Below are positions 1 through 9,501 of a stretch of 20,239 bases of DNA, piece by piece. Source of the DNA: Gonium pectorale (taxonomy: Eukaryota > Chlorophyta > Chlorophyceae > Chlamydomonadales > Volvocaceae). Within the stretch, counting starts at the first letter, position 1. The number at the start of each line of letters is the position of its first letter. Where the stretch lies: NCBI GenBank assembly GCA_001584585.1, contig LSYV01000006.1, positions 1,650,743 to 1,670,981 of the forward strand, read 5' to 3'. The notes under the pieces are model-generated. The model saw nothing but the letters and a program-made list of their open reading frames with translations. It ran no database searches and was not told the DNA's origin. A program made the position numbers and the translations under genes.

Positions 1-3000
1 GCAGGAGGGCCGCCGGGCCCAGCGCGGTGCCCGCCGGCGCCTGCGCAGCCGCCGCACCGTCGGCCAGCGCCGGCGGCATCGCCGCTGTTGCGGCGGCCGC
101 GGCGGGGGGCGCGCCAGTTGCGCCCTGCGACGGCGGTGGCGGCAGCCAGCTGCCGAGAGATCCCAGCAGCGGCGGCGAGGACTGGGCAGCAGCCGGCGCT
201 GCAGCCGCAGCCGCCGCAGCAGCGGCAGCCGCTGCGGCGGCGGCGCTGCGACGACGCAGCTGCAGCTCTTTCTTCTTGATCAGCCGGTAGACGTGGTTCA
301 TGTGGGACCGCTCGCCAACCAGTGACGCCGCAAGGTCGTCGCTGAGGCGGGGCGCCAGCCGCATGCCCACCGGCGGCGGCACCGCCGGCGCTTCCACCGC
401 TGCCGCCCTGTCACCCGCGTCGGGGGCACCTTGCCCAGCAACCGCCTCGGCCGCTGCGTTGACGGTGCTGTTGCCGGGTGGGGTCAGGGCGAGCTCCTCA
501 CCGCTGCCGGGCGCCGCGTCCGCTGCGCGGCCCGCCGCCGCTCTGGCGACCCATGGGTCCAGCGCCTGCACGAGCGCCCCCGCGGCGGCCGAGACCTCCG
601 CCTGCCAGGCAAGCTCCGAGCCCAGGTCGAAGAACGCTGGAGAGTAGGGATGGAGCCAGGCTGCTGCTGTTGCTGGCCTGGCTTCTGCAGGGCCTGCCGC
701 GGCTGCTGCCTCCCGGGCCTCCCGGGCAGCGCGCTTCCTCTGGATTTGCTTCTTGCGGATCAGCCTGTTTGCGGCGGCGCATGCGCCAGGCGTTACAATG
801 GGTGCAACTGGGCGCGTCGGCTAGGCTGGCCACGCAATGGAATGGAATGTCGCTTGGCGTGCGAGCAATGCGGCCCGTGACCCGGATCCTGCTGCTGCTG
901 CTGCGTGTGCGTGACTGGGAGTGCGGAAGCGCAAGCGGCGACCACAGCACGGCCAGCTGCTACAAACCGCCTACCTGTAGACGGGGTTCTGAGTGGCTCG
1001 GCCCCCCACTGCGTCCTCAGGGCCGATCTCCCAATCTCCCTCTTCAGCGCCCGCAGCATCCGCCGCCGTCAGCTCTCCTGGCGCCGGTGTCACACTGTGG
1101 CCATGCGCGCCGCTGCGGATGGGCTCGGGCTCGGGCGCCAGGCGGCCCCTCAGCCGCAGACGCCGCTGCAGCTGCTTCTTGCGGATGAGCCGCAGGACGG
1201 GGTTGAGGCCTGGAGGAACGCCGGGGGAGAGAATGCTGAAGAGGGGAGGAACCGCCAGGCGAGAGGGTGCAAGCGGCGCTCACGATGGCCTTCGTTGTGC
1301 ATAAGCTCGAAAGGTAAGAAATGCTGGTCGTCTCCCCTGCGCGGTAGATGAGCGCCAACACGGATACCAGGGTGCCGACGCGCCTCGCATGCCACAGCGG
1401 CGACCGTGCACCCCAAAGAGCGCTCCCGCCCCGCGGTCCCACCTGCAGTTGTGCCCGCGCTCTCATCGTCCTCCCCCACAAAGCCCTCCCGTTCCTCGGA
1501 CTCCTGCATGCCGACTCCGACGCCGCCGTCCGCCTCCTCCGCGGTGCCGCCGCCAGTGCCCGCGGCCCGGCCGCCAAACATGGTGGCGGCGGAGGGCTGT
1601 CCCTGTACCGGCGGCGGCGGCAGCAGCACGCCGCCCAGCATGACGTCCGCAAAATCATCCGCGGCCCATGGGTCGGTGGAGGAGGTGGCGGAGGCGCCGT
1701 GGCCGGCCGGTGTGGCCCCGCCGCTGCTGCCGCTGCCGCCCACCGCCTGGTGCCGGTGGTGCAGCAGCTCGTGCTTGCGAATCATCCTGCACGAATCGCA
1801 CACAGCACGGGCAGTAACACAGGCACATTGAAAAGTCCGGTCCCTCGTGGTGTTGCTGACCGCGGGGGTACGTCCTCGAGCAAGCCAGCGTCGTGGCCGC
1901 GTGGCCGGCGTGGCCGCGACACCCCGGTCCGGTCGTCACGCGTGCATGCACGTTTCACCACTGCCACTCTCCTGCCCGGGCCCGCGTCTGCGCGCCTGCC
2001 TGCCTGCCTTCACCCACTTGCCCAACCACCCGTTGATTGGGGGCGACGCTGCGTGCGCCTCCGTCCCCGTCGTCGGCTTCCTCCCGGCACGTACCGGTAC
2101 ACAGGGTTCATGAGCGCCAGGTCAGACATCAGTGCCTCGCGCAGCAGGCTACTACTGCTGCTGCTGGTAATGCTGCTGCTGCTGCTGCCGCCGTTGCCGT
2201 CCCCGTCAGCATGTGCCATGCCGCCCGCATCATCGCCGCCGCCGCCATCGCTGCCGGCGAAGAAGCCGCCGTGGCCCCCCACCTCCCTTGGACCATCCCC
2301 TGGGCCATCCCTGTAGGCAGAGGGCGCCGCCAGTGTGACCTGGATCAAGTCCAGCCCGGCGGCTTCCGGCGGCGCCCTCGGTTCGCCGTCGCTGCCGGTC
2401 CCGTAGGCGACACCGTGCACGGCGCCGAACCCCAGGGGCAGCACGTCGGGTCGGGCGACGTCGGCGCCGGCAGCCTCCCGCTGCCGCCGCTGCATCTTGA
2501 TCTGCCGGATGCGCACCACACGGTCCACGGCCGGATGACCCGTGGGCCGCAGGGCGGGAGTCTGGGCCCCTGCCGCGGCTGCTGCCGGCCCTCCTCCTCC
2601 CCGATCCTCCGTCCTCGGCGGTGGCTGCCTCCACCGCTGCTGGCCCCCCTGCTGCCGTCCCGCATGCCACCGCTGCTGCTGGGACTGCTGCTGCTGCTGC
2701 TGCTGCTGCTGATGGGGCTGGTGCCCCTGCCATCCGCGCTGCTGGGTGCCTGGATGCCGACGGGGCGACTCAGGGTCGCCTGCCGCTCCGCCATTACGGA
2801 CGCCGGTGCTATCGTCGCCGGGCGTTACCCAGCGGGAGCCGGGCTCCGGACCCAGCCGACCCGACGGCAGGCGGCCCCGCTGCTGTCGGCCGCCCGACGC
2901 TCCGTCACGACCGCCGCCCGGCACCGCGTCCTGCAGCCCGCCGCCGCCGAAAGCAGCGGCCTCCGTGTCATGTGCCCCGCCGGCGCCGTCACCGTGTGGG

Positions 3001-4238
3001 GGCGGGCGATGCAGGTTGTGCTGCAGCTCCTTCTTCCGAATGAGCCTGCGTTGGAGAGAGGATTAGGGGTTTCAGAAGTAATGGTCGACGAGAGCGCACT
3101 GGCCTCCAGCTGTAGTATCCCGGCCGGCGGCCAGGGTCAGGGGTGGACCGCAGCGTGACCGGGACCGCGGCCATGCCACGGCCTCACCAGCGCACACAGC
3201 ATGTGGGGCCGGTCGTGCGCAGTAATGAGTGTTGGCGGCGTGCTCGGAGACACAGCAATGATTTTGTGATGCACACGGGGTGCGGGCTCCTACGCGCGCC
3301 GATGAGGGACGTGTGCGTGTTCCCTCAGCTGCCCCCCCCTTCCCCCGTGCCTCTCAGCGCGTCCACGCCCCTGCGTGCGCCCCTGCATGTCCGCACCTGT
3401 AGACGGAGTTCATGCGCGGCTGTCCGCCCGCCAGGCCCCAGCCCGCCATTACGCTGCCAGAGGGCGGCTCCAGCGGCAGCGGCGACCAGCCGGAGGGCGG
3501 GTGCGGCGGAGGCGCGGAGGCGGGCAGAGAGGCAGGCGGCGACGATTGATCCGCAGACGAGGAACCACCCAGGGCAGGGCCCTGGGCTCGCGGCCCTCGT
3601 GACGAGAGCCTGGCGCTTCCGCTGCTCCTCCGCGGCGCCACGGCGTCCTCCACATCGCTGTCGCTGCTGCTGCTGCTCCTGGCAGCGCCGTCGCCTTCAC
3701 CGCTGCCCGCGGCAGCATTACTTCTCCTTGCCGCTGGGGGCGGGCGCTCAGCTGAATCCCAGACGTGGCCCCGGACGCCCACAGCCCCACCGTCGGCTGC
3801 CAGCTGGCTCTGGGGCGTCGCATATGCATTCAGGTCCTGTACCGCTCTGCGCGCCCCACGCCTCGAAGAGGCGGGCAAGGGCGGTGCGGATGGGCCTTCG
3901 GTGGGCCCCCCAGCTGTAGGCCCGCCAGGTCCTGGCTCCGCGACGGCGCTCCCGTTCTTCGTCACGTATTGGACCAACCTCCCTGTGCGTCCCCTCTGCT
4001 CCAAGTCTTTGCGACGACTGTCAGGCAGCCTGAATCCTCGGCCGTCATCGCACTCGACCCGCGAGGCCGCAGCACGCCGCCCTCGGACGCGCTTATGCTC
4101 GATTGAGGGACGTATATTCCAGCCAGGTATTTGTACAGGCGAGCAGAGGCGAGAGGAGGGAAACGGGTTATAGAAACGCAACATGCTTCCATGGTCGACA
4201 ACACGGGTATGCTTATGATATTGCTTGTCGGCTCTCAT
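1..4238 (-). CDS. Large low-complexity protein with six copies of a basic NxVYRLIRKKxLQ motif; 3' end missing
   Basis: I do not recognise this family. The exon model, read leftwards, is 4238-3397, 3045-2095, 1786-1443, 1209-975 and 764 to beyond position 1. All introns are GT-AG, and phases (2, 2, 1, 2) keep one open frame to the window edge. The start is unsure: in-frame ATGs lie at 4238 and 4184, and an upstream exon is possible. The protein has long Ala-, Gly-, Pro-, Ser- and Gln-rich linkers: an acidic Ser stretch in exon 1, a Gln run at 2684-2713 and Ser runs near 2140-2180. Between them sits a short motif with consensus N-x-V-Y-R, L-I-R-K-K, x-L-Q, then Arg-rich, seen six times. The motif is probably helical and basic, so nucleic-acid or protein binding is possible, but this is inference. 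There is no membrane segment and no catalytic motif. Codon use matches the neighbouring genes. The coding assignment is fairly sure; the function is unknown. Confidence 0.72.
249..302 (-). repeat. Motif copy R6, intronless
   Basis: Within the long exon 5 the frame reads H-M-N-H-V-Y-R-L-I-K-K-K-E-L-Q-L-R-R-R and then enters a run of about 15 Ala. There is no intron at the YR codon. More copies may lie beyond the window edge. Confidence 0.75.
727..988 (-). repeat. Motif copy R5, split by intron 4
   Basis: Exon 4 ends Q-N-P-V-Y plus two bases of Arg at 975 (donor GTAGGC). Exon 5 opens at 764 after AACAG and reads L-I-R-K-K-Q-I-Q-R-K-R-A-A-R. Phase 2, same codon as R1 and R3. Confidence 0.75.
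1150..1207 (-). repeat. Motif copy R4, at the start of exon 4
   Basis: Exon 4 opens at 1209 and runs straight into L-N-P-V-L-R-L-I-R-K-K-Q-L-Q-R-R-L-R with no intron at the YR codon. Here the intron lies just upstream, before the Asn-Pro. It is phase 1 (donor GTGGGA at 1442, acceptor CTCCAG), the only choice I found that keeps the frame. Confidence 0.7.
1747..2111 (-). repeat. Motif copy R3, split by intron 2
   Basis: Exon 2 ends L-M-N-P-V-Y plus two bases of Arg at 2095 (donor GTACGTG). Exon 3 opens at 1786 after GTGCAG and reads M-I-R-K-H-E-L-L-H-H-R-H-Q. The intron is phase 2 at the same codon as in R1 and R5. Confidence 0.72.
2477..2528 (-). repeat. Motif copy R2, internal and diverged
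   Basis: Inside exon 2, uninterrupted by an intron, the frame reads V-D-R-V-V-R-I-R-Q-I-K-M-Q-R-R-Q-R. This aligns with the other copies, but Asn-Pro and the YR-L core are replaced. It is the weakest of the six copies. Confidence 0.5.
2684..2713. repeat. CTG run encoding polyglutamine on the minus strand
   Basis: An almost pure (CTG)n tract, read as CAG on the minus strand, gives a run of about nine Gln in exon 2 of the left-hand gene. It is flanked by further Gln-rich sequence. Confidence 0.8.
3021..3413 (-). repeat. Motif copy R1, split by intron 1
   Basis: Exon 1 ends with R-M-N-S-V-Y and two bases of Arg at 3397. Exon 2 opens at 3045, completes the Arg and continues L-I-R-K-K-E-L-Q. The intron (3396-3046, donor GTGCGG, acceptor CGCAG) is phase 2. 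Confidence 0.75.
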
Positions 4239-4263
4239 ATATGGATATCATGCAACTGTTCTC

Positions 4264-4310
4264 CTAGTGCCGTGAACCGTGTCAAACCCGCCTAAACCCG
4301 CTGACCCACC
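4264..4310. repeat. Intergenic repeat A, copy 1
   Basis: It shares the blocks CTAGYGCCGTGAACC, then GYCAAACCCGC and ACCCGCTGACC, with the copy at 4934. Copies are direct and about 670 bp apart. Confidence 0.6.
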
Positions 4311-4707
4311 GACCCGCCGCGCCCGATGCGCTTGTCCTGTTTTTTGGAGACAGCCCTGGCTGCGTATGGACTTAGATTTCCGACGCCGCTGCATACAAGA
4401 GCACGTAAAAGTATGAGGGTTGAGCCCTTCACAGTGGGCGGGGTACCGGGCGGGTAGCAGCTTCGTACGGTGCTTGCAGGTGATGGGCCGGTCCGACTGC
4501 AATGGCAGGTCGGAAGACAATCGGCCCATGTGACCTGCAGCCGCTCCGTGGGGAGCCTGCACGCTGTATCTCTGTAGTCTGTACCTTTGAGCAGCCCCAG
4601 CACCCCGGCCCGGCCCAAGCCTCACTGGAGATCTGGCATACCTGTTACAAGCCCTCGTGCGCCGCTGATAGGTCGTTCTCGTAGGGGTCAAAAAAAAATT
4701 TCTGCAC

Positions 4708-4775
4708 AGGAAGAGGAGCCCGCCTCTACGGCCATACACACCCGAAGGCGCGACGTTTCCAGTAGGGCGGGCGGG
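4708..4775. repeat. Dispersed repeat B, copy in the divergent intergenic region
   Basis: It matches 11544-11610 at roughly four bases in five by eye. Shared blocks include CATACACACCC and an 18-base identical stretch starting TTTCCAGTAGGG. The orientation is the same in both places. Confidence 0.6.
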
Positions 4776-4933
4776 GGTAGGGGTAGCGGTCGGTTGGGCG
4801 GTAGGGTGTCCCCAAGCGAGAAGATGTTCCTTGCGGGGTTTCGATAGACTTCACTGAGGCGTATACACCCAGTCACCCACGTCCGAGGGGCAACTCTCTG
4901 CGTGTCAGGGCGGATGGTATCCACTTATCCTTT

Positions 4934-4985
4934 CTAGCGCCGTGAACCATGCCAAACCCGCGTTTACCCGCTGACCCCGCTGACC
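4934..4985. repeat. Intergenic repeat A, copy 2
   Basis: This is a direct repeat of 4264-4310 with few mismatches. It is followed at once by a shorter third copy. Confidence 0.6.
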
Positions 4986-4989
4986 TTCT

Positions 4990-5028
4990 GTGCCAAACCC
5001 GCCTAAAGCTGCTGACCCCGCTGGCCCC
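4990..5028. repeat. Intergenic repeat A, partial copy 3
   Basis: It repeats only the right half of the unit (TGCCAAACCCGCCTAAA, then GCTGACCCCGCTG), in tandem with copy 2. Confidence 0.5.
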
Positions 5029-5437
5029 CAGACTCTTCAAATGAGGGGCCTAGCATTACAAGCATTCGCCCTTGCCCACAGCAAGAAGCTGCGCGCGCAA
5101 GCCTGACCTTGTTGTCGTACATGTGTACGATAGCGCGAACATGCCTGCCTGCCGCCTTATCTTCCCCGGTATAGCAAGCAAAAGCACACATACATAGACA
5201 TCACAATCGCATCCCAAGTTGTCGAAACAAGGGCTCTCCAAGGGCGCGGAAGACGCTTTGATAGCAACCAAGAAGCTAGCAGGTGCCAGAGCAGGTGCGC
5301 CACGTTGGCACTTGACACCCTGCGTGCTTCTCGAACTGATTGGCCTCTCACTGTCTTGCGTCCGCGGGCCTCCTTGGAAGAGCCGACATTCAATTTCTCC
5401 CCGGGTCTGGCCCCTTGCCTTCTTTCAGACGGCCGAC

Positions 5438-8400
5438 ATGGCCTATCAAACGGCCGCGTACCCAGCCGCGGGCGCTCCAGGCGCCTGGGCGGGGCCGCAA
5501 GACACCTACAATTACAGTCAATACTACGCAGCCCAATACGGCTACAGCAACGGTTATGACTACTCTGCCTATTACCAACAACAGCAGCAGCAGCAGTATC
5601 CACCTGCCGACGCGGGAGGAAGCGCCCAGATGTCCGCGAATGCGCCAGATGCTGCCTCCACGGGCAGCGCGCCTCCTCCTCCTCCGCCCCCGGCATCTGA
5701 TGCTCCACCACCAGCTCCACCGGGCTCGCCTCCGCAGTCCACTGCGGGCGAGTCATTGCAACCCCCGCCACCGCCTCCGCCTGCTTCTGATGTCTATGGC
5801 AGCACAGGAGAGCGACAGGTGCAGGCAGGGGCTGCTCAGCCATCGCAAACGGACGCAGCGTCAACATCGGCCGGCTACGATGCTGCCTACGCGCAATGGT
5901 ATGCGCAGAATTACGGCTCCTACTACGGCTACCCAGGCTATGACCAGCATTACGCATACTGGCAGCAGCAGCAACAACAACATCAGCAAAACGCTTATCC
6001 CTACGCGGCCGCCTACCAGCAGCCCCCCGCGAACCCGTCTATCCCGCCCCCTGCTCCCCCAAAAGGTGATCCCCCAGAGAGGCCCAAGGCGGGCTCGGCG
6101 GCGTCGTCTAGCTTCTCCGACACCTACAACGCGCAGCCTCCGCCTGCAAACCTGTACGGGCAGCAGTCGGCGCACAAGGGCCACCACCAGCAGCACCACC
6201 AGGTCCGGCAGCAGACCGGCGCCAACACTGTCCCGTTGGGCCCGCGAGCTCACAACGACTCGCCTGTGAATGCATCAACCGCGAGCGCGGCGGTGGCGGC
6301 TGCGCAGGCAGCCAGCCGGTTCCGCAGCCCCGTTGTCATCCGCCCTCAGATGCCATCTGCAGCTCGCGCTGCTGCCCCAGCCTACATCTCTGTCGGCAGC
6401 AGCACACCTGCCTCCACCGGTGCGGGGGCCAGCACTGCCGCCAGCGGCAACCCGGCGATTGCTGCAGCCGTGGCGGCAGGTGCCGCGAGTGCCGCTGCTG
6501 CAGCCAAAGCGTCGGCCTCATCCGGACCGGGCAGCAATCAGTGGCCTCCCAGCTTCACAGCCTGGGTCACGCGCTGCTTCAACGCCGCCCGTCTCGCAAA
6601 CATCCCCGATACCAGCCTGTCGGAGAAGCTGATGAAGTACCTTGACCGCGTCAAGGCTGAAGGCAAGCTGTGGACCACCGACTGGGACACGCACCCCGTG
6701 ATGCTGTCCGACAGTCCCCAGGCCGGCGATGGGCCGTCTAGCCAGGTACTCTCCCCCGCTGGGCCGCAGGGCCGCAAGCGCAGCCGCTGGGGCACAGTCG
6801 CCGAGCCCAGCAGCCAGCCGCGGTCCGGCATGCGGCACGAGCGGTCGCAGGACGTTGATACTGACGAGGAGGATCACGGCGACCGGCCATCTCACAGCGG
6901 CCGGCGGCTGTCGGTGCCGTCAGTTTACGACGTGGGTCAGCACCTGAGCAACCGCAAGCGCAAGAAGCTCGTGCTTGAGCAGCAGCGCCGCGCCGCGTTT
7001 GGGGCGGGGCCGTCGTTGGAGGAGATGCGCCGCCGTGCGCGGGCGGGTCGTTTCGGTAACGGCCGGGCCGACGGCGCCGTCGGCGGTGGCGGTAGTGATG
7101 ACGACAGCAGTGGCATGGACATGTCCGACGATGAGGAGGCGACCGCGCGGCGCTTTGGTGGCATCGTGGTGGGCACGTGCCAGGCCCTGGAGAAGTCGTA
7201 CTTCCGGTTGACGAGCCAGCCCGAACCCTCCAGTGTGCGCCCCGAGCCGGTGCTCGAGCGCGCGCTGCAGCGGTTGGTGGACCTCATCGCGCGGGGCGAG
7301 GCGACCTACTTCTACTCCTTAGACCAGTTCAAAGGTGCGTGTTATGGCTGGATGTTGGGATGCGGTTGAGTAATGCAAAGTGTATGGCAGGCGGTCTACG
7401 CTGTGCATTGGTACACAATTCTGCTTGTAGCGTAGTCGTGGTGGAGGCGTAGCCCCAGTTCTGCGTCGAGGCCGCTTATCTTTCCGTCTTCGCGTCCCGT
7501 GCTGGTGTCGTCTATGCTGTCCACCTCGCCATCGCTTCGGCTCCATGCACTTGCAAGTACTCACCCCAACTCGCTTCACCACCCCCCATGCGCACAGGCA
7601 TGCGCCAGGACTGCACGGTGCAGCACCTGCGCAACGCGCTGGCGGTCCGCGTGTATGAGGCGCACGCCCGCAGCAGCCTGGAGTACGGCGACACAGCCGA
7701 GTTCAACCAGTGCCAGGCGCGCCTGGGCCACTTGTACGCAGAGGGCCAGCCCGGCTGCCTCTCCGAGTTCACGGCCTACCGGTTGCTGTACGAGACCATG
7801 CATTGCGCCACCGCGCAGGGACGCGGCGGCGGCATGGCGCGGTCACTGCTGCACACGATGCGCAACGTGCCGAGGGAGCTCATGGGCACGCTCGAGGTCC
7901 GGCACGCGCTGCAGGTGCGCTGGTTCTCAAGGCGCGCTTGGTCTCGACTCACGTGGGGTCCAAAACATGCAGCTGGACCATCCTATCTATACAGCGTAGC
8001 TCCCTCCGTCTTGCTGCATTCACACCTCAGGCACTTAACAGTTCTTACCGTGACCGCATGTTTCACATACACAGCAAAACCTTCGTCTCCCATCCCGTCT
8101 CCGTGGTCCTGCAGGTCCGCGAGGCGGTGATGACGCACAACTACGCTGGCTTCTTCCGGCTCTACGCCTCCGCGCCGAACCTGGGCCGTGCCATCATGGA
8201 CCTGGTGGCTGAGCAGATGCGCTTTGCCGGCGTGAACGCGTTCGTCAAGGCCTGCGACCTGCCCATGCCCGTAGCGGCCCTGGCGCAGCTCCTGGGCTTC
8301 GCGCCCCGGCCGGTCGGTGAAAAGGCGGAGTCGGAGGAGCCCAGGGGCCAGCCGCTGCCGGGCTGCATGCGGGCACACCTGCGCGGCGACTCGGCGGCTG

Positions 8401-8806
8401 CGGCCAGCGAGGAGGAGGGCGTGGAGGAGTGCGCCGCGTGGCTACGCGAGCACGGCGCAGTTGTGACCGACAAGGGTGAGTTTGTGGCGATGCTACCGGG
8501 GCAAGGCGCTTTACAGGCGTGCTCCCTATTCTGTGATGGGTCCGGCTTGCGCACGCACACAGGGCGGACGCGCCTGCGCCATCTTGCCGCTGCTCGTTGG
8601 TAAGCATGATGTTGGAACGACCTTCGACACGTTTCCTGCATTGGCCTCCCGTTCTTTGGCACGCAGGCTCGGAGCTGCTGCTCGACACCAAGGCCTCGCG
8701 CGGCAAGCTCTTTGTACCCGAGGTGACGGCCAAGGTAGCACACGGAGACGAGAACCTGAGTGTTACCGATTTCCTATCACGGGCGCAGCGCAACCTGGTG
8801 GAGTGA
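5438..8806 (+). CDS. SAC3A: LENG8/THP3/SAC3A-type SAC3 (PCI-like) domain protein
   Basis: Four exons: 5438-7334, 7598-7914, 8115-8475 and 8667-8806 (stop TGA), predicted 904 aa. All introns are GT-AG (phases 1, 0, 1). The SAC3/GANP domain starts near residue 575 with [14 protein letters not shown] and S-S-V-R-P. It continues through [30 protein letters not shown] and L-Y-A-E-G, blocks I know from LENG8 and Arabidopsis SAC3A. Family members act in nuclear mRNA processing and export alongside TREX-2-like complexes; yeast Thp3 is the distant counterpart. The N-terminal half is Tyr/Gln/Pro-rich, with a seven-Gln run near residue 48, two seven-Pro runs and Gly-Tyr-rich patches. A basic R-K-R-S-R-W-G precedes the domain. 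The start is the only good ATG; the frame is open further upstream but only from TTG. The family is confident, the orthologue name less so. Confidence 0.9.
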
Positions 8807-8955
8807 GCATCGATGCCGCGCCGTGGCTTGTGCGGGGCAGTGGCTGCACGTGGGCGATACAGCCCTGGCTCGGCACATCCCGCTCGTCGAGTCTTGATTG
8901 CAGGTCCTTTCGCACTCCTCGCCATCAGTGGACGCGTCACCGCCTGCCCTACGTC

Positions 8956-9501
8956 ATGGCTACGTCGTCGCGCTTTGTCGTTGAGGACATCAGGGAGCTC
9001 TTCATGGGTAAACGAAAGGTGTCCAGGAGTTCGGGCAGTAGCGGCGGCAGGCGCAAGTTGCTGCTGGGCGCGCCGCCGGCCTGGCCACTCCCATGGGCCT
9101 TGCCGGCGTGCGCGCCCGGCATCCGCCGCCAGCACTTCGACCTAGAGGCGCGCCCTTGTGATCCTGCGCATGAAAGCAGCGCTGCAACAGCGTCACCCGG
9201 GATGCTCCACGGCCGGAGCAGTAGCAAAGGACGCGGGCTGGTGGACACTCCTGCTGCATTCCCCGTTCCCTACGCCATCCGCCATCTTCTCCAACCCGTT
9301 AGCGCACTGCCCTGTCGCCTTGGGGAGCTTCCAGCTGTCTCTGTGCCTGCGCCAGTGTCCAATCGGCGCCTGCGTGTTGGGTTTGGCGGCGCACCTCGAC
9401 CTGCCCGCCGTCCCAGCGCCTGCTGTGGGTCGGCCGAGCCTGGTCAGCAGCTCCCCCAGCATCGCCGCGCGGTCGTCCCTGCAACTAGTCCCACCACCTA
9501 A
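8956..9501 (+). CDS. Uncertain open frame downstream of the SAC3-domain gene
   Basis: The frame from the ATG at 8956 begins M-A-T-S-S-R-F-V-V-E-D-I-R-E-L-F-M-G-K-R-K and stays open for 181 codons to TAA. The first 20 or so residues look protein-like. The rest is Pro/Arg/Ala-rich, as any GC-rich frame would be. A possible donor GGTAAAC follows M-G at 9007, so only the first 17 codons might be coding. It lies 150 bp after the SAC3-domain stop and could simply be 3' UTR. No family is recognised. Confidence 0.2.
   Translation: MATSSRFVVEDIRELFMGKRKVSRSSGSSGGRRKLLLGAPPAWPLPWALPACAPGIRRQHFDLEARPCDPAHESSAATASPGMLHGRSSSKGRGLVDTPAAFPVPYAIRHLLQPVSALPCRLGELPAVSVPAPVSNRRLRVGFGGAPRPARRPSACCGSAEPGQQLPQHRRAVVPATSPTT

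Larger units (their letters stand above)
4239..5437. other. Divergent intergenic region between the motif-repeat gene and the SAC3-domain gene
   Basis: No convincing gene is seen. It should hold both promoters, since the flanking genes point away from each other. It contains three partial copies of one short repeat (4264-4310, 4934-4985, 4990-5028), one copy of a second repeat shared with the GDH first intron (4708-4775), and a run of nine A at 4690-4698. An in-frame extension upstream of the SAC3-domain ATG exists but has no ATG. A TTTCAG just before that ATG (at 5423-5428) could be the acceptor of a 5' UTR intron. Confidence 0.6.

Noticed and set aside
1345..1385. L-A-L-I-Y-R on the minus strand, resembling a seventh motif copy
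   Set aside because: It lies in intron 3, out of frame with exon 3, has no GT donor after the Arg codon and lacks the Asn-Pro. The phase-consistent donor is upstream at 1442.
1348..3158. Long plus-strand open frames (322 and 373 codons) opposite the left-hand gene
   Set aside because: They are rich in Pro, Arg, Leu and Cys in no recognisable order and are the complement of the motif-carrying minus-strand exons, which have conserved repeats and matching splice phases.
5219..5437. N-terminal extension of the SAC3-domain protein
   Set aside because: The frame is open, but it starts at TTG, contains no ATG before 5438, and has no family-like sequence.
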